A stretch of 64,000 bases of DNA from contig NZ_AP024235.1 in the NCBI RefSeq assembly GCF_016756315.1, positions 3,410,001 to 3,474,000 of the forward strand. Reading direction: 5' to 3'. The DNA comes from Alteromonas sp. KC3 (GTDB lineage: Bacteria; Pseudomonadota; Gammaproteobacteria; Enterobacterales; Alteromonadaceae). A model generated the notes under the pieces. The model was not told the origin of the DNA and made no database searches. It saw nothing but the letters and a program-made list of their open reading frames with translations. The position numbers were made by a program, and so were the translations under genes. Numbering within the stretch: the stretch's first letter is position 1; the number at the start of each line of letters is the position of its first letter. This document shows, one piece after another, positions 46,268 through 57,657 of the stretch.

Positions 46268-46651
46268 CTAAACCATACAAAATGCATTAAGCTTGTTGCC
46301 GTCAAGATCACGAAAATATCCGGCATAAAACCCTTTATCGGCGCTTTCTGGTCGAAATCCCGGTGCCCCCTCACATGTTCCACCAAGGGCCAGCGCCTTT
46401 TCATAAAACGCATTAACCTGTTCTGGGTTTTCAAGGGCAATAGCAGCCATATTACCATTGCCAACGGTTGCCGTTTCCTTGTTAAAAGGAATGGTAACCC
46501 CAAAAGAAACTTCACCCGGCTGACGCGCCCAAGCGATAAAATAGTTCTCTTCCTCCATAAAGCGCTCTGCGCCAATAGTGCCTAATAGCGCATCGTAAAA
46601 GCTGCCAGCCTGCGCCAAGTTGTTTGTGCCTACTAATACATAGCCAATCAT
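46268..46651 (-). CDS. VOC family protein
   Basis: 127 residues: MIGYVLVGTNNLAQAGSFYDALL opening and a closing FYAGYFRDLDGNKLNAFCMV, typical of glyoxalase/dioxygenase-fold proteins. It is similar to small VOC proteins often paired with a WYL regulator. It is divergent from the YafY-like regulator (112 nt between starts), which may control it. Confidence 0.88.
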   Translation of the reverse strand: MIGYVLVGTNNLAQAGSFYDALLGTIGAERFMEEENYFIAWARQPGEVSFGVTIPFNKETATVGNGNMAAIALENPEQVNAFYEKALALGGTCEGAPGFRPESADKGFYAGYFRDLDGNKLNAFCMV

Positions 46652-46763
46652 TTTTATCTCCTTGCTGTTTTAAACACGAATTCATCATATTCATTGACTA
46701 CTGACAGTAAGTGTCAGTAGTGTTTTCTTATTATCAGGTTTAACGACAAAACGGATATGAGTT

Positions 46764-47450
46764 ATGCGAAAAGCAGAGCGACTCAATGAAATTGTGCATC
46801 ACCTAAGGCGAATGCATCACGCGACTACCGCCCAAACACTCGCGGACCTATTTGAAGTAAGTGAACGCACGATTTACCGTGATATTCAAGACTTGGTGGA
46901 CTCAGGCATTCCCATTTCAGGTGAGGCGGGTGTGGGGTACCTCATTGACAAAAAATATCACTTGCCCCCCATTATGTTCGATGCCGATGAAATTGAGGCA
47001 ATTGCACTAGGCATTGGGATGGTAAGTAATTGGACAGACGATGCCTTTGCGCAAAAAGCCCAAAGTGCCTATCAAAAAATACAAGCGACGCTCACTGAAA
47101 GGATGATCCACGAGCTTACTCAAATAAGTACGTTTTCAGCGCCTAGTCGCTATAAGATCCCATGGGAAGTTAACTTCACCGAAGTCAGAGAGTGCATTCG
47201 CCGAAAGCAGTTTGTCACGTTTTGCTATTTAGATCTTAAAGAGCAAAAAACTGAGCGCACGATTAGACCACTGGCGTTAATCTCTTTTAGCCCTATTTGG
47301 TTGCTTGCTGGATGGTGTGAGGTTCGCCAAGACTTTAGAAACTTTCGTTTAGATCGAATTTCTCAATTTAGCGTCACCGCAGAGCGTTTTCGCGATGAGA
47401 AAGGAAAGACTTTAACAGATTACTTAGCACTGATTGAAAACGACCAGTGA
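46764..47450 (+). CDS. YafY-type HTH-WYL transcriptional regulator
   Basis: 228 residues. DeoR-like helix-turn-helix (RKAERLNEIVHHLRRMHH, FEVSERTIYRDIQDLVDSG) followed by the WYL domain (YKIPWEVNFTEVRECIRR, PIWLLAGWCEVRQDFRNFRL). It senses an unknown ligand. Its divergent neighbour is the VOC gene. The open frame after its stop to 47568 is discussed under rejected items. Confidence 0.92.
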   Translation: MRKAERLNEIVHHLRRMHHATTAQTLADLFEVSERTIYRDIQDLVDSGIPISGEAGVGYLIDKKYHLPPIMFDADEIEAIALGIGMVSNWTDDAFAQKAQSAYQKIQATLTERMIHELTQISTFSAPSRYKIPWEVNFTEVRECIRRKQFVTFCYLDLKEQKTERTIRPLALISFSPIWLLAGWCEVRQDFRNFRLDRISQFSVTAERFRDEKGKTLTDYLALIENDQ

Positions 47451-47575
47451 AGCATATGAGAAAGTGAAAAAAGAACTATTTGACGGAAAAATCGAAAACA
47501 TGGCCTGCAACGGATTGAGTATTGAGCGATTTGCCAAGCGTTATGGGAACAGAGGGTTTAAAACATAGCGAGCGT

Positions 47576-47607
47576 AGGTGGCGAACCTAGTAAGTTCGCC
47601 ACCTTTT
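47576..47607. terminator. Bidirectional terminator between WYL regulator and yaaA
   Basis: Perfect 11-bp stem AGGTGGCGAAC / GTTCGCCACCT with a 7-nt loop and TTTT on the plus side. It is 29 nt before the minus-strand yaaA stop. Confidence 0.8.
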
Positions 47608-47632
47608 CCTATGCTGTGAATTACCGTTGCGC

Positions 47633-48409
47633 CTATGCTTCTTGATTGCGCAAGAATACCAACTCAGTCGATGAGCTTTGTTCTTCGCTATATTGATAGC
47701 CGTCGACATCAAAAGCTTTTAGCCCTTCAACATCAGCAACACGATTTTCCATAATGTATCGCGCCATTAAGCCGCGTGCTTTTTTAGCGAAAAAGCTAAT
47801 GATTTTGTACTGACCGTTTTTGTAATCTTTGAAATGCGGTGTAATAACCATGCCATCTAGCTGTTTTTTCTTAACAGCTTTAAAATATTCATTGGAAGCG
47901 AGATTAATTAAGACATTATCACCCTGTACACTAAGTGCTTCATTAAGCACGTCAGTAATGCGCTCGCCCCAAAATGCATATAGGTCTTTTCCTTCTGAAT
48001 TCGCCAGCTTAGTTCCCATTTCAAGTCGATAGGCTTGCATTAAATCCAGCGGGCGTAAAAGTCCGTAAAGTCCCGATAATATCCGCAAGTGATCTTGTGC
48101 ATATTCCACTGTCTCGCTATCTAAGGTGTAGGCATCAAGTCCAGTGTAAACATCGCCGTTAAACGCATACATAGCCTGACGCGCATTGTCTTTGGTAAAC
48201 GGCGTTGAAAACTCAGCAAATCGATTAGCGTTAAGCGTGGCAAGCTTGTCACTTATCTTCATCAGCGATGATAAATCGGCCGGCGACAAGGTTCTGCATA
48301 CTTTCATTAGACGTTCGGTGTCTTCAAGCATACTAGGTTGCGTAAATGTACTTACCGGAATTTCGCTTTCAAAATCGAGATTTTTTGCTGGGGACACTAC
48401 AACTAACAT
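47633..48409 (-). CDS. yaaA: Peroxide stress protein YaaA
   Basis: 258 residues, identical in length to E. coli YaaA. Signature [55 protein letters not shown] and [14 protein letters not shown]. It limits free iron and damage during peroxide stress. The start at 48409 follows GAAGGAG. It is divergent from talB. Confidence 0.96.
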   Translation of the reverse strand: MLVVVSPAKNLDFESEIPVSTFTQPSMLEDTERLMKVCRTLSPADLSSLMKISDKLATLNANRFAEFSTPFTKDNARQAMYAFNGDVYTGLDAYTLDSETVEYAQDHLRILSGLYGLLRPLDLMQAYRLEMGTKLANSEGKDLYAFWGERITDVLNEALSVQGDNVLINLASNEYFKAVKKKQLDGMVITPHFKDYKNGQYKIISFFAKKARGLMARYIMENRVADVEGLKAFDVDGYQYSEEQSSSTELVFLRNQEA

Positions 48410-48744
48410 TTCAACTCCTTCAATCAACTACAACGCCATTGTACCACTTGATACGCAAGAAACCGTAAAATGGCATAAGAAAGACTCAAATTGGCTTAAC
48501 AGAGAAATCCGATTAGCGGCTATTTTATCCAAATCTTCCCCAAATCCCATTCCATATATTTAGTGGGTTTGGTATAAATAGTGTATTCCTTGAATGTTTG
48601 ATCCAATCAAACCGCTAGACCCTACAACGCATTAGCGAAACCAACAATTAATGCTTGCTACAAAAGCGAGCTATCCAACGCTGTTAGAGTGCACTGCTCT
48701 AAATAGCAAAATGTAGAATACTGAAATAAAGAACAGAGAGAACT
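48410..48744. other. Divergent intergenic region yaaA–tal, 335 bp
   Basis: It should hold promoters for both genes. A TTAGAG / CTCTAA stem with a 7-nt loop (48684-48702) would sit in the 5' leader of tal. No recognisable riboswitch or operator was seen. Confidence 0.4.
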
Positions 48745-49704
48745 ATGAGCAATCAGCTAGCTTCATTACGTGATATTACTACTGTAGTTGCAGACACGGG
48801 CGATATCGACGCGATTAAAAAATACCAGCCAGTAGATGCCACTACTAACCCATCGTTGCTGTTAAAAGCAGCTAGCCTACCGCAGTATGCTAGCCTAATT
48901 GATGATGCGGTTGCATGGGCAAAGCTTCAATCAAATGACGCTGACCAGCAGCTTACCGACGCGGCAGACAAGCTTGCGGTTGCTATTGGTAAAGAAATCT
49001 CTGGTACTATCCCTGGTCGTATTTCGACAGAAGTAGATGCCCGCCTTTCATTCGACAAAGCTGCAACCATTGAAAAAGCCGAGCGCCTTGTTCAGCTTTA
49101 CGAAGACGCTGGTATCGACAAGTCACGCATTCTTATCAAAATTGCGTCTACGTGGGAAGGTATTCAAGCTGCTGAAGAGCTAGAAAAGAAAGGCATTCAG
49201 TGCAACCTAACGCTACTGTTTAGCTTTGCTCAAGCACAAGCGTGTGCTGAAGCTGGCGTCTACCTTATTTCTCCTTTCGTGGGTCGTATTCTTGACTGGT
49301 ACAAAAAGGCCACAGGCACTGAGTCATATGCACCTGAGGAAGATCCTGGCGTAGTATCAGTGACGAAAATTTACAACTACTACAAAGAGCACGGTTACAA
49401 GACTGTCGTTATGGGCGCAAGTTTCAGAAACATCGGCGAAATTCAGGCATTAGCAGGTTGTGATCGCCTTACGATTAGCCCTGCCCTGCTTGAAGAGCTA
49501 GCCAACGAGTCAGGTGAGCTTGAAGTGAAGCTTAAAGACAATGGAGCAACCAAAACGCCTGGTGCGCGCTTAACCGAGAGTCAGTTCCGTTGGGATATGA
49601 ACCAAGATGCTATGGCAACTGAGAAGCTTTCTGAAGGTATTCGCAACTTCGCAGCAGACCAAGATAAGCTTGAAACAATGCTTCGCGAGAAACTTAGCGC
49701 TTAA
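48745..49704 (+). CDS. tal: Transaldolase
   Basis: 319 residues, TalB length and type. N-terminus [20 protein letters not shown], catalytic Lys in [12 protein letters not shown], and [15 protein letters not shown]. It transfers dihydroxyacetone units in the non-oxidative pentose phosphate pathway. It is cotranscribed with pgi (15 nt apart), with one terminator after pgi. Confidence 0.97.
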   Translation: MSNQLASLRDITTVVADTGDIDAIKKYQPVDATTNPSLLLKAASLPQYASLIDDAVAWAKLQSNDADQQLTDAADKLAVAIGKEISGTIPGRISTEVDARLSFDKAATIEKAERLVQLYEDAGIDKSRILIKIASTWEGIQAAEELEKKGIQCNLTLLFSFAQAQACAEAGVYLISPFVGRILDWYKKATGTESYAPEEDPGVVSVTKIYNYYKEHGYKTVVMGASFRNIGEIQALAGCDRLTISPALLEELANESGELEVKLKDNGATKTPGARLTESQFRWDMNQDAMATEKLSEGIRNFAADQDKLETMLREKLSA

Positions 49705-49719
49705 GGAAAAGGTAAAACA

Positions 49720-51369
49720 ATGAGTGTTTTAACGTCACTTCCAGAGTTTGAGAAACTAAACGAGCTTGCGGAATCAGTAAAGCAAGCTCATATGCGTGAC
49801 TGGTTTGAAAACGACCCAAACCGCGCATCTAGCATGCAGCTAGAGGCCTGCGGTATCTTTTTAGACTATTCCAAAAACCGCGTTTCCTCAGAAGCATTAA
49901 AGGGTCTTTTCGACCTGGCACGTGCGTGTAACGTTGAGGGCCTTCGCGATGCAATGTTTGCGGGCGAGCAAATCAACTCTACCGAAGGTCGCGCTGTGCT
50001 GCATACCGCCTTACGTAACTTCTCTGACCGCAAGGTAATGGTGGATGGCAAAGATGTTATGCCTGAAGTGCGCGCTACACTTGAGAAAATAGAAGCGTTC
50101 ACTGCGTCAGTTCACAGTGGTGAGCACAAAGGCTATACGGGCAAGCCGATTAAGCACATTGTTGCTATTGGTATTGGTGGTTCTTTCTTGGGCCCCAAAA
50201 TTATGACCGAGGCACTTAAGCCACATACTGTAGACGCAGTAAAGGTGCATTTTGTTGCTAACGTTGATGGCTGTCATATCCACGATGTACTCTCAAGCGT
50301 CGATTTTGAAGAAACCCTTGTAGTAATGTCTTCAAAGTCATTTTCTACTCAAGAGACACTTCAAAATACGCTAACGGCAAAAGATTGGTTCTTGAAATCG
50401 GGCGGTACTCAAGCGGATATTGCAAAGCATTTTGTTGCCGTATCATCAAATGTGAAAGCGGCGACAGAGTTCGGCATTAGCGCTGAAAACATTTTCCCTA
50501 TGTGGGATTGGGTTGGCGGTCGCTATTCTCTTTGGTCGGCCATTGGCCTCCCTATCTCACTGGCGTTGGGTTTTGAGAACTTTAAAGGTTTGCTTGAGGG
50601 TGCGTTTGACATGGATACGCACTTTACCACAGCGCCACTTGAGCAAAACATGCCAGTACTACTGGCGTTACTAGGCGTATGGTATCGCAACTTCTTTGAT
50701 GCGCAATCTCACGTACTTTTACCTTACTATCACTACTTGCGCGGTCTTCCTGCCTACGTGCAACAGTTGGATATGGAAAGTAACGGTAAAGAAGTGACGC
50801 AAGAAGGCGAGAGCGTTGATTACCCCACCGGCCCTATCATTTGGGGCAGTGAGGGTACAAATGGCCAGCACAGCTTCCACCAGCTTATTCACCAAGGCTC
50901 TGGCGTTATTCCTGCTGACTTCATGCTTCCGCTTAAAGTACCGAATCAAGACGACACGCACCACGCCATGCTTGCGTCGAATTGCTTTGGTCAAACACAA
51001 GCATTGATGCAAGGTAAGACCTTTGAAGAATGCTACGCCGATTTAGACGGTAAGGGCTTAGATGATGCAGAGCGTAAGCGTTTAGCGGCGCACAAGACGA
51101 TGCCGGGCAATAAACCTAGCAACACGATTTTGTTTGAAAGCTTAACCCCTAAAATTCTTGGCGCGTTGGTTGCAATGTATGAGCATAAGGTATTCGTTCA
51201 GGGTGTTATCTGGAACCTAAACTCTTTTGACCAATGGGGCGTAGAATTAGGTAAAGTACTAGGAAACCAAGTACTTGCAGGCATTCAGGGTGAAGCAGAC
51301 AAAGACAACTTCGATGCATCAACCCAACAACTGATTGCTAAATTCAGAGCAGCGAATGCACCAAAATAA
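49720..51369 (+). CDS. pgi: Glucose-6-phosphate isomerase
   Basis: 549 residues, same as E. coli Pgi. Sugar-phosphate-binding motifs [46 protein letters not shown] and the catalytic-end signature [15 protein letters not shown]. It interconverts glucose-6-P and fructose-6-P. Second gene of the tal-pgi operon, linking glycolysis and pentose phosphate flux. Confidence 0.98.
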   Translation: MSVLTSLPEFEKLNELAESVKQAHMRDWFENDPNRASSMQLEACGIFLDYSKNRVSSEALKGLFDLARACNVEGLRDAMFAGEQINSTEGRAVLHTALRNFSDRKVMVDGKDVMPEVRATLEKIEAFTASVHSGEHKGYTGKPIKHIVAIGIGGSFLGPKIMTEALKPHTVDAVKVHFVANVDGCHIHDVLSSVDFEETLVVMSSKSFSTQETLQNTLTAKDWFLKSGGTQADIAKHFVAVSSNVKAATEFGISAENIFPMWDWVGGRYSLWSAIGLPISLALGFENFKGLLEGAFDMDTHFTTAPLEQNMPVLLALLGVWYRNFFDAQSHVLLPYYHYLRGLPAYVQQLDMESNGKEVTQEGESVDYPTGPIIWGSEGTNGQHSFHQLIHQGSGVIPADFMLPLKVPNQDDTHHAMLASNCFGQTQALMQGKTFEECYADLDGKGLDDAERKRLAAHKTMPGNKPSNTILFESLTPKILGALVAMYEHKVFVQGVIWNLNSFDQWGVELGKVLGNQVLAGIQGEADKDNFDASTQQLIAKFRAANAPK

Positions 51370-51739
51370 GGAAACCGAGGTAAGCTAAGCTTGCCCATTT
51401 GGTGCAAAAAACAAACTGAGCGGTCATCTTTTATACAAATGAAAGATGGCCGTTTTTTTATAGCAATGTAAATTAAGCACGTAACGACAAATAAAAATGC
51501 ACGACATTGCTGCGCTCAATTGGCTACTAAAAATACAAATAGTATCAATTGGATAGCCATTTTGTTCACGCTTTAAACATATCTAACGAATCCTTGCCTG
51601 TGTCATCATAACGTCACATTTTGTTAATAAAAGGTAAATTAAACTATTTTATTTTAGTGGCGGCTGTGATACAAAATTGTACAGAGGGAAAAATAATAAC
51701 GCTCTGTATTAGTTGTAGTGGTATAAAAAGGAGATCCCA
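51370..51739. other. Intergenic region, 370 bp
   Basis: It starts with the tal-pgi terminator. The remainder is AT-rich and leads to the DUF3545 gene. A TACAA-AA-TTGTA dyad lies around 51671-51682. No RNA gene recognised. Confidence 0.4.
51421..51459 (+). terminator. Rho-independent terminator of tal-pgi
   Basis: 11-bp stem CGGTCATCTTT / AAAGATGGCCG with one G-T type mismatch, 10-nt loop, then TTTTTTT. Confidence 0.88.
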
Positions 51740-51916
51740 GTGGATAAATCAGATCTATTTGCCATGTTAGACATCGAAGCAAGCCCAGCAAAAACCAAAA
51801 GCAAAAAACGTAAGTGGAGAGAAATCGAAGCGCTGCAAGATCGCTACAAGTTAGAAAAAGAACTCGCCGAACTAGATTGTGGTTTCGAATACGAGTTGGA
51901 AACACTGGAAAGATAA
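51740..51916 (+). CDS. DUF3545 family small protein
   Basis: 58 residues from a GTG start with an AAAAAGGAG site 8 nt upstream. The composition is highly charged, with KSKKRKWREIEALQDRYKLE in the middle, matching the DUF3545 family of ~60-residue proteins in Vibrio, Shewanella and Alteromonas. Probably helical and cytoplasmic; function unknown. It has its own terminator directly after the stop. The GTG start makes it easy to miss. Confidence 0.8.
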   Translation: MDKSDLFAMLDIEASPAKTKSKKRKWREIEALQDRYKLEKELAELDCGFEYELETLER

Positions 51917-51919
51917 CAA

Positions 51920-51950
51920 AAAGGCCGCCTGAACATTCAGGCGGCCTTTT
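51920..51950. terminator. Terminator after the DUF3545 gene
   Basis: 14-bp perfect stem AAAGGCCGCCTGAA / TTCAGGCGGCCTTT with a 2-base loop and a T-run. The A-run on the left lets it work for minus-strand transcripts from ung as well. Confidence 0.92.
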
Positions 51951-52104
51951 TACTTTCTTAAGGGTAATTCGCAACCGCGTATGATTATTTATGCGCGATT
52001 ACGCTTTATATGCTTTGTTGTGAAACTAGCGTTTTATTACCCTCGTACGTTATCTGTGTAGCAACGTTCCAGATATACTGGCCACCAGTTCTGCTAGCCA
52101 ACAG

Positions 52105-52764
52105 TTACACTTGCCAATCGATAGGCGTCTTCCCTTTTGACGCGAGATAAGCATTTGCTTGACTGAAGTGCGCACAACCAAAAAAACCGCGGTATGCTGA
52201 TAGCGGAGACGGGTGTGGGCCACTTAAGACGTGATGCTTGTCACGATTAATATGCTTTCCTTTTTTTTGTGCATGACTGCCCCACAACAAAAACACCACG
52301 TTTTCACAATGTTCGTTAACGGTGCTGATCACTTTATCGGTAAAGCGCTCCCAGCCCCATTTGGCATGACTGTTAGCCTGCCCTTGTTCCACAGTAAGTA
52401 CGCTATTAAGTAACAGCACACCTTGCTGCGCCCATGAAGTTAGCGTGCCATGTTCTGGGATAGCAAAGCCGTCAATGTCGGTAGCCAACTCTTTATACAT
52501 ATTCACCAAAGAAGGCGGCGTTTTGACACCAGGCAACACTGAAAATGCTAAACCGTGAGCTTGATTTGGGCCGTGGTATGGGTCTTGTCCTAAAATAACC
52601 ACTTTCACGTTATCAAGCGGCGTTAATGTAAGGGCGTTAAACACATCGTTTTCAGGGGGGTAAATGGTTTTTCCCGCGTCTCGTTCACTGCGAATACGAG
52701 AAAGAAGCTCAATGAAATACGCTTGCTGTTTTTCATCAGCAAGCGCGTTGTCCCATGTACTCAT
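52105..52764 (-). CDS. ung: Uracil-DNA glycosylase
   Basis: 219 residues, family 1 UDG. Catalytic motif [18 protein letters not shown] and the leucine-loop motif [11 protein letters not shown] are intact. It removes uracil from DNA in base-excision repair. Its ATG overlaps the thrC stop as ATGA, so it is cotranscribed and coupled with the threonine operon. Confidence 0.97.
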   Translation of the reverse strand: MSTWDNALADEKQQAYFIELLSRIRSERDAGKTIYPPENDVFNALTLTPLDNVKVVILGQDPYHGPNQAHGLAFSVLPGVKTPPSLVNMYKELATDIDGFAIPEHGTLTSWAQQGVLLLNSVLTVEQGQANSHAKWGWERFTDKVISTVNEHCENVVFLLWGSHAQKKGKHINRDKHHVLSGPHPSPLSAYRGFFGCAHFSQANAYLASKGKTPIDWQV

Positions 52765-54047
52765 GCCTTGAGCAAATCCATCATATGCTGTTTTAGTGCA
52801 TCGTAAGACGCAGGAAGGTCCACTGCCAAGCTGTCTTCGCCAGCAACATCAGCCAGCGCTTTCGGCAAACTAATAGGATTGCCAAGAACATTCTCAACAG
52901 TCTCTCTGAACTTGGCTGGGTGCGCTGTCCCTAGGAATAGACCAATTTCGCCATCTTCTAAGTCGTGACTGACGGCACGATAAGCAATAGCCGCATGGGG
53001 TTCACTGGTATAGCCTTGCTGCGCAAGCTGGCGCATAGCAAGCTGCGTATACTCTTCATCAACCATTTCACCTTTCAGGCATGCCTTATCGATGTATCCG
53101 CGTTCAATTAGCGCTTCAATACGTGGCCAGTTGTTTGGCTGACTCACATCCATGGCGTTTGACATAGTGGCAACCGTAGTTTTCGGAGCCCACTCACCGG
53201 TTTTCAAGTAGCGCGGTACAGTATCGTTAAGGTTAGTAGCTGCAATAAAACGCTTAATAGGAAGACCTAGCGCTTTTGCAATCATACCTGCGGTTAAATT
53301 CCCAAAGTTACCGCTTGGTACAGAAACCACTAGCTGGTCGCGCTTGTCTTTAGGCAACTGACTGAAGGCTTCAAAGTAATAGCATACTTGGGCAAGTAGT
53401 CGGCTAATGTTGATTGAGTTTGCCGAGTTTAGGTGCAGCCCTTCCCTTACGTCCGGATCATCAAATGCGGTTTTTACCAGTGCCTGACAAGCATCAAAGT
53501 CTGATTCAATAGCGACAGTGTGGATGTTGCCACCCAATGTCGTAAATAACTTTTCTTGTAACGCGCTAATCTTGCCTTTCGGGAACAAGATAACCACGTT
53601 GATATTATCGATACCGTGGAAAGCATGAGCAACGGCTGCGCCAGTATCACCAGAGGTTGCCGTTAAAATAGTAATCGGTTTACCTTCACTGATGCGTGAA
53701 AGGGTTTGCGCCATAAAACGACCACCAAAATCTTTAAACGCAAGCGTAGGGCCGTGGAATAGCTCTAACGAATATACATTGTCGTTCACTTGCTCGACTG
53801 GCGCACCAAATGCAAACGCGGTTTCAACAATCGCTTCCAACTCACCATTGTCTAGCTCGTCGCCAATTAACGCTCGCAGTACTTCAATACTGCGCTCTAC
53901 AAACGGCTTCTCTAATAAGGCGTCAATGTTCTCAAGTGTGGGGATATGTTCTGGAAAATACAGACCTTGGTGCTTTCCTAAACCACGCTTAACGGCTTGT
54001 GCAAAACTCGCTGTGTCCGATGAATCTTTTAAATTAACCAATTCCAC
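52761..54047 (-). CDS. thrC: Threonine synthase
   Basis: 428 residues, same as E. coli ThrC. PLP lysine in [27 protein letters not shown] phosphate cradle, [13 protein letters not shown]. It converts phosphohomoserine to threonine. The start is a GTG at 54047 with AAAGG 8 nt upstream, giving the family N-terminus ELVNLKD; the frame extends 13 codons without support. It lies 115 nt after thrB. Confidence 0.96.
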   Translation of the reverse strand: MELVNLKDSSDTASFAQAVKRGLGKHQGLYFPEHIPTLENIDALLEKPFVERSIEVLRALIGDELDNGELEAIVETAFAFGAPVEQVNDNVYSLELFHGPTLAFKDFGGRFMAQTLSRISEGKPITILTATSGDTGAAVAHAFHGIDNINVVILFPKGKISALQEKLFTTLGGNIHTVAIESDFDACQALVKTAFDDPDVREGLHLNSANSINISRLLAQVCYYFEAFSQLPKDKRDQLVVSVPSGNFGNLTAGMIAKALGLPIKRFIAATNLNDTVPRYLKTGEWAPKTTVATMSNAMDVSQPNNWPRIEALIERGYIDKACLKGEMVDEEYTQLAMRQLAQQGYTSEPHAAIAYRAVSHDLEDGEIGLFLGTAHPAKFRETVENVLGNPISLPKALADVAGEDSLAVDLPASYDALKQHMMDLLKA

Positions 54048-54162
54048 TTGCTGTACCTTTCTTGTTTTGGCCTTAACCACAATCACTCGGCCTTTAAAAT
54101 CTTTAATAATTCGTTTGATGCGCCTTAGCAGAGCGCCTTCAAAATTTTGTTTTTATGCGCAT

Positions 54163-55113
54163 CTACTGCTGTGACACTGTTGTGCCCTGTTGAGGAATTC
54201 GGCACACATGGCTAAAGCCATCTTCATTTTGAATATAATTTTCGGTTAAATACGCCGCAACCTTTTCTGCCTGGGCTTTGCTTGGGCATACTGCGAAGAC
54301 TGTTGGGCCAGATCCCGAAATACCAAACGCCAGTGCACCCACACTTTCGCTGAATGCGCGAGCATCGTCAAAGCCGGGTAACAATGACTTGCGATACGGT
54401 TCCGCAATAACATCTTTCATCACCGAGGCCGCAAGGGCGAAATCACCGGCATGTAGCGCGTGTACAAATACGCCAAGCTGTCGCCCAAACGTTAATGCAG
54501 TCGCCATATCAACGTGTTTTGGCAGTATATCGCGGGCAGCCGCCGTCGATACACTAATCCCTGAATAACAAATAGCGTAATACCACTGGTCATTTAACGG
54601 CAGCGACAAGGTGACAGGGCTTTGTGCGCCTGTCATTAACGTCATACCGCCCAAATAACAAGGTGCTACGTTGTCATAGTGCACGCTACCACTGATTTGG
54701 CCCTCAAGCTCCCCCATCATGGTAAGTAACGTGTCTTTATCAAATGGATAATCGAAGTAGGCATTTAACGCAACAAAGGCAGCCACAATTGAACTTGCAC
54801 TTGAACCAAGCCCACTGCCTATCGGTAAATTTTTGTAAAGCGTTAACGCCACAGACTTTGTAGGATTACCCGCCTTTTCCATCTGCTCGCAAAAGTAGTG
54901 GTAGCACTTAGTCACAATATTGCTGTCAGCATCACCGGGGAGTTTGTGCGCAAATGGCCCCGTCACGTTAAGTGAGAATACCTCAGCCGCTTTAATCTCC
55001 ACTTCATCACCCAGTTTAGTGCCGTCTACTGGCGCAAGGGCTGCGCCAAGTACGTCAAACCCTAAACTGACATTTCCTATTGAGGCTGGCGCATAGGCCT
55101 TAAGTGCTTTCAT
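54163..55113 (-). CDS. thrB: Homoserine kinase
   Basis: 316 residues, GHMP kinase family. N-terminal YAPASIGNVSLGFDVLG, ATP-binding PIGSGLGSSASSIVAAF, C-terminal FGISGSGPTVFAVC. It phosphorylates homoserine. It lies 36 nt after the thrA C-terminal fragment in the thrABC order. Confidence 0.97.
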   Translation of the reverse strand: MKALKAYAPASIGNVSLGFDVLGAALAPVDGTKLGDEVEIKAAEVFSLNVTGPFAHKLPGDADSNIVTKCYHYFCEQMEKAGNPTKSVALTLYKNLPIGSGLGSSASSIVAAFVALNAYFDYPFDKDTLLTMMGELEGQISGSVHYDNVAPCYLGGMTLMTGAQSPVTLSLPLNDQWYYAICYSGISVSTAAARDILPKHVDMATALTFGRQLGVFVHALHAGDFALAASVMKDVIAEPYRKSLLPGFDDARAFSESVGALAFGISGSGPTVFAVCPSKAQAEKVAAYLTENYIQNEDGFSHVCRIPQQGTTVSQQ

Positions 55114-55149
55114 TACGTTCTACCTACTACCTTACTACTTTTCATGCGC

Positions 55150-55662
55150 TTAATGCGCCATTTGCTTCCATGGCATTGTGCGAAGAATGTCAGCAAAGAC
55201 ACCCGCAGCTGTTACCGTGCCACCTGCACCATACCCGCGAATAACATATGGGATCGGATTGTAATAATCACTGTTAATCGCCAGTGCATTTTCACCGTCT
55301 TTCACCTGAGACAACGGATTAGATGCAGGTACGGCTTGAATGCTTACTTTGCATTTACCATCTTCAATGCTGCCAATGTAACGCAGCACTTTCCCTTCGG
55401 CTTTCGCTTTTGCTACTTTTTCCGCAAAATCTGCATCAAGCTGTGGCAACTGCTGCATGAATTCATCAATTGAACAGTCTTCAGCGAAACCGTCGGGCAA
55501 CACAGACTCAATCTCAATATCTGATAACTCTAATCCTAAGTCAGCTTCACGTGCCATAATAAGTAGTTTTCTGGCTACATCCATGCCGCTTAAGTCATCG
55601 CGCGGATCTGGCTCAGTAAAGCCATTATCTTTAGCCGTTTGCGTGGCTTGAGATAAGCTCAT
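55150..55662 (-). CDS. thrA: ThrA, C-terminal part (homoserine dehydrogenase catalytic region), separated by a frameshift
   Basis: 170 residues equal to the end of the bifunctional aspartokinase/homoserine dehydrogenase I. It has the homoserine dehydrogenase catalytic segment ([15 protein letters not shown]) and the terminal [19 protein letters not shown]. Its ATG overlaps the stop of the upstream piece (ATGA, 55659-55662). Adding one base between GGA and TGA would restore a continuous frame (…KLEEG-MSLSQA…) and a total of 821 residues, close to E. coli ThrA (820). So this is either a base-call error, a recent mutation, or two coupled polypeptides. It would not be an active dehydrogenase alone, since the Rossmann domain is on the other piece. 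Confidence 0.85.
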   Translation of the reverse strand: MSLSQATQTAKDNGFTEPDPRDDLSGMDVARKLLIMAREADLGLELSDIEIESVLPDGFAEDCSIDEFMQQLPQLDADFAEKVAKAKAEGKVLRYIGSIEDGKCKVSIQAVPASNPLSQVKDGENALAINSDYYNPIPYVIRGYGAGGTVTAAGVFADILRTMPWKQMAH

Positions 55663-57614
55663 CCTTCTTCAAGCTTACCGAAGACATATGACAAACTACC
55701 TGACAAGATTCCCTCAAAACGATGTAGTACATCACCCGCACTAAATAGTTTCTGTAAGTTATCGATTACCGGCAACCCAGCACCTACTGTGGTTTCATAC
55801 AAATACTGGCGGTTTGTAGATTGTGCCGTTTTGCGAAGTTTGCGGTAGTACGCCATCTCACTTGTGTTGGCCTTTTTGTTCGGCGTAACAACGTGAAAGC
55901 CGCTTTCCATCATGTCGACATATTGCTGAGCGATAACATCGTGGCTGGTACAATCAACAATAACAGGATTAACCAAACTATTGTCGTTTACAAACTGGTG
56001 TAACCGCTCAACACTTAGCCCTTCGCTGGCTGATTCAAGGGCAGCTTTCCAATCGCCGCTTAAATCTATACCTTGACTGTTAAGCAGTAATTTACGGCTA
56101 TTCGCAATGCCATAAACGCGCAATTGCACATTGCGTTTTAGCAATTCAGGCTGCTGCTTAGCAATTTGACCTAGTAGTTCTGTCCCTACATTGCCACACC
56201 CTACTAGGAATACGTCAATGGTATGGCGGTCAGAGAAAAAATTCTGGTGGATAACCTTAACGGCTTTCTTTGCTCGCTTACTTTCAATTACTGTCGAGAT
56301 AGAGCGCTCAGAAGAGCCCTGCGCTATCGCTACGTTATTCACTCGAGCTTGTGCAAGTGAGTTAAAGAAGCGCGCGGCCAAACCTTTTGTTTGGCGCATA
56401 CCGTCACCCACAAGGGTTACAATTGCTAGATCGTGACGAACTTCAATAGGGTCAAGCAATTGATTTTGTAACTCAAGGGCAAAGGCATCTTCGAGCAATG
56501 TTAAAGCGCGATTGGCGTCTTTGCTCTGAATACAAAAGCTGATTGAATACTCTGAAGACGACTGCGTGATAAGGCTAATCGAAATATTAGCGTTTGACAT
56601 GACTTCAAATACACGGCTCGCCATACCGACCATGCCCTTAAGGCCGGGGCCTGCGACGTTAAACATGGTCACATTATCAAGCTGTGAAATACCTTTAACC
56701 GATGTCCACTTCTCACTCTTCTCGTTGCTGATCAGAGTACCGGGCGCTGCAGGATTTAATGTATTGCGAATAAGGCACGGGATATGGTGCTGCGCAATGG
56801 GACCAATCGTTTTAGGGTGTAGTACTTTTGCACCGAAATAAGACAATTCCATGGCTTCTTGATACGTCAGCTTATCAAGTAACACAGCGCCTTCAACTTG
56901 GTTCGGATCGGCGTTATAAACACCGTCTACGTCTGTCCAAATCTCACAGCAACTTGCATCAATACACGCCGCAAGGATAGCAGCAGAATAATCGGAGCCA
57001 TTTCGCCCAAGTGTTACCTTTTCACCTTTTTCATTTGCAGCAACAAACCCTGGCATCACCAATAGCTGGCTACCATCGGCAGGCACATCTGAAAAACGAG
57101 CTTTACTCAGCGCTACATCAGCAATACTGTCTAGATACTCGCCGTCAGCCAGTACGTACTTAACAGGGTCTATGATGCGATTGGCAATACCCTTTGCTGA
57201 CAGCATCGCGCTAAACAGGGTTACAGAAATATATTCACCGATACTTAGAATGCCCGCTGCCACATTGTCAGGCGCCACACCAAGCAAGGAAATGCCTTCT
57301 AAATGCTGATGCAATACCGACAAGTGACTATCGATAAAATCAATAACCTGTGCATGAGCGAACCCGTCTAGTGCGTTGTCTAGATTGTTGGCAATGCTGG
57401 TTACGGTGTCGTTGAGTTTGTTGAATAGCGGTTTAAAATCTTCACCAGCGGCTGCTTGTTCACAAAGTAATGAAAGCGCATTCGTCACCCCTTTTGGGGC
57501 AGAGAGTACAACCGCAGCACCGTCGGTTTGGTGGGTTGCCGTGCTAATTTCCATCACGCGCATGTATCGCGGTGCATCGGCTAGAGAAGAACCCCCAAAC
57601 TTTAAGACTTTCAT
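55659..57614 (-). CDS. thrA: ThrA, N-terminal part (aspartokinase, ACT domains, start of homoserine dehydrogenase)
   Basis: 651 residues. Aspartokinase motif [19 protein letters not shown] and [15 protein letters not shown], two ACT-type regulatory segments in the middle, then the NAD-binding part of homoserine dehydrogenase ([28 protein letters not shown]), ending at [11 protein letters not shown] where a TGA appears. The ATG at 57614 has a good AAGGAG site. Full-length ThrA would continue directly into the next open frame. The first gene of the threonine operon behind thrL and the attenuator. Confidence 0.93.
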   Translation of the reverse strand: MKVLKFGGSSLADAPRYMRVMEISTATHQTDGAAVVLSAPKGVTNALSLLCEQAAAGEDFKPLFNKLNDTVTSIANNLDNALDGFAHAQVIDFIDSHLSVLHQHLEGISLLGVAPDNVAAGILSIGEYISVTLFSAMLSAKGIANRIIDPVKYVLADGEYLDSIADVALSKARFSDVPADGSQLLVMPGFVAANEKGEKVTLGRNGSDYSAAILAACIDASCCEIWTDVDGVYNADPNQVEGAVLLDKLTYQEAMELSYFGAKVLHPKTIGPIAQHHIPCLIRNTLNPAAPGTLISNEKSEKWTSVKGISQLDNVTMFNVAGPGLKGMVGMASRVFEVMSNANISISLITQSSSEYSISFCIQSKDANRALTLLEDAFALELQNQLLDPIEVRHDLAIVTLVGDGMRQTKGLAARFFNSLAQARVNNVAIAQGSSERSISTVIESKRAKKAVKVIHQNFFSDRHTIDVFLVGCGNVGTELLGQIAKQQPELLKRNVQLRVYGIANSRKLLLNSQGIDLSGDWKAALESASEGLSVERLHQFVNDNSLVNPVIVDCTSHDVIAQQYVDMMESGFHVVTPNKKANTSEMAYYRKLRKTAQSTNRQYLYETTVGAGLPVIDNLQKLFSAGDVLHRFEGILSGSLSYVFGKLEEG

Positions 57615-57657
57615 ATGCTGCTCCTTAAGGTTTCGCATGCTAAAACATGTGTAAAAA

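Noticed and set aside
47464..47568. Open frame of 34 codons (GTG start, KKELFDGKIENMACN… then SIERFAKRYGNRGFKT) after the WYL regulator
   Set aside because: No convincing ribosome site, no family recognised, and it overlaps only intergenic sequence before a terminator. It may be a gene remnant, but I cannot support it.
52078..52090. ACTGG-CCA-CCAGT mini-hairpin after ung
   Set aside because: Short stem with no U-tract; the DUF3545 terminator at 51920 is a better end for the ung transcript.
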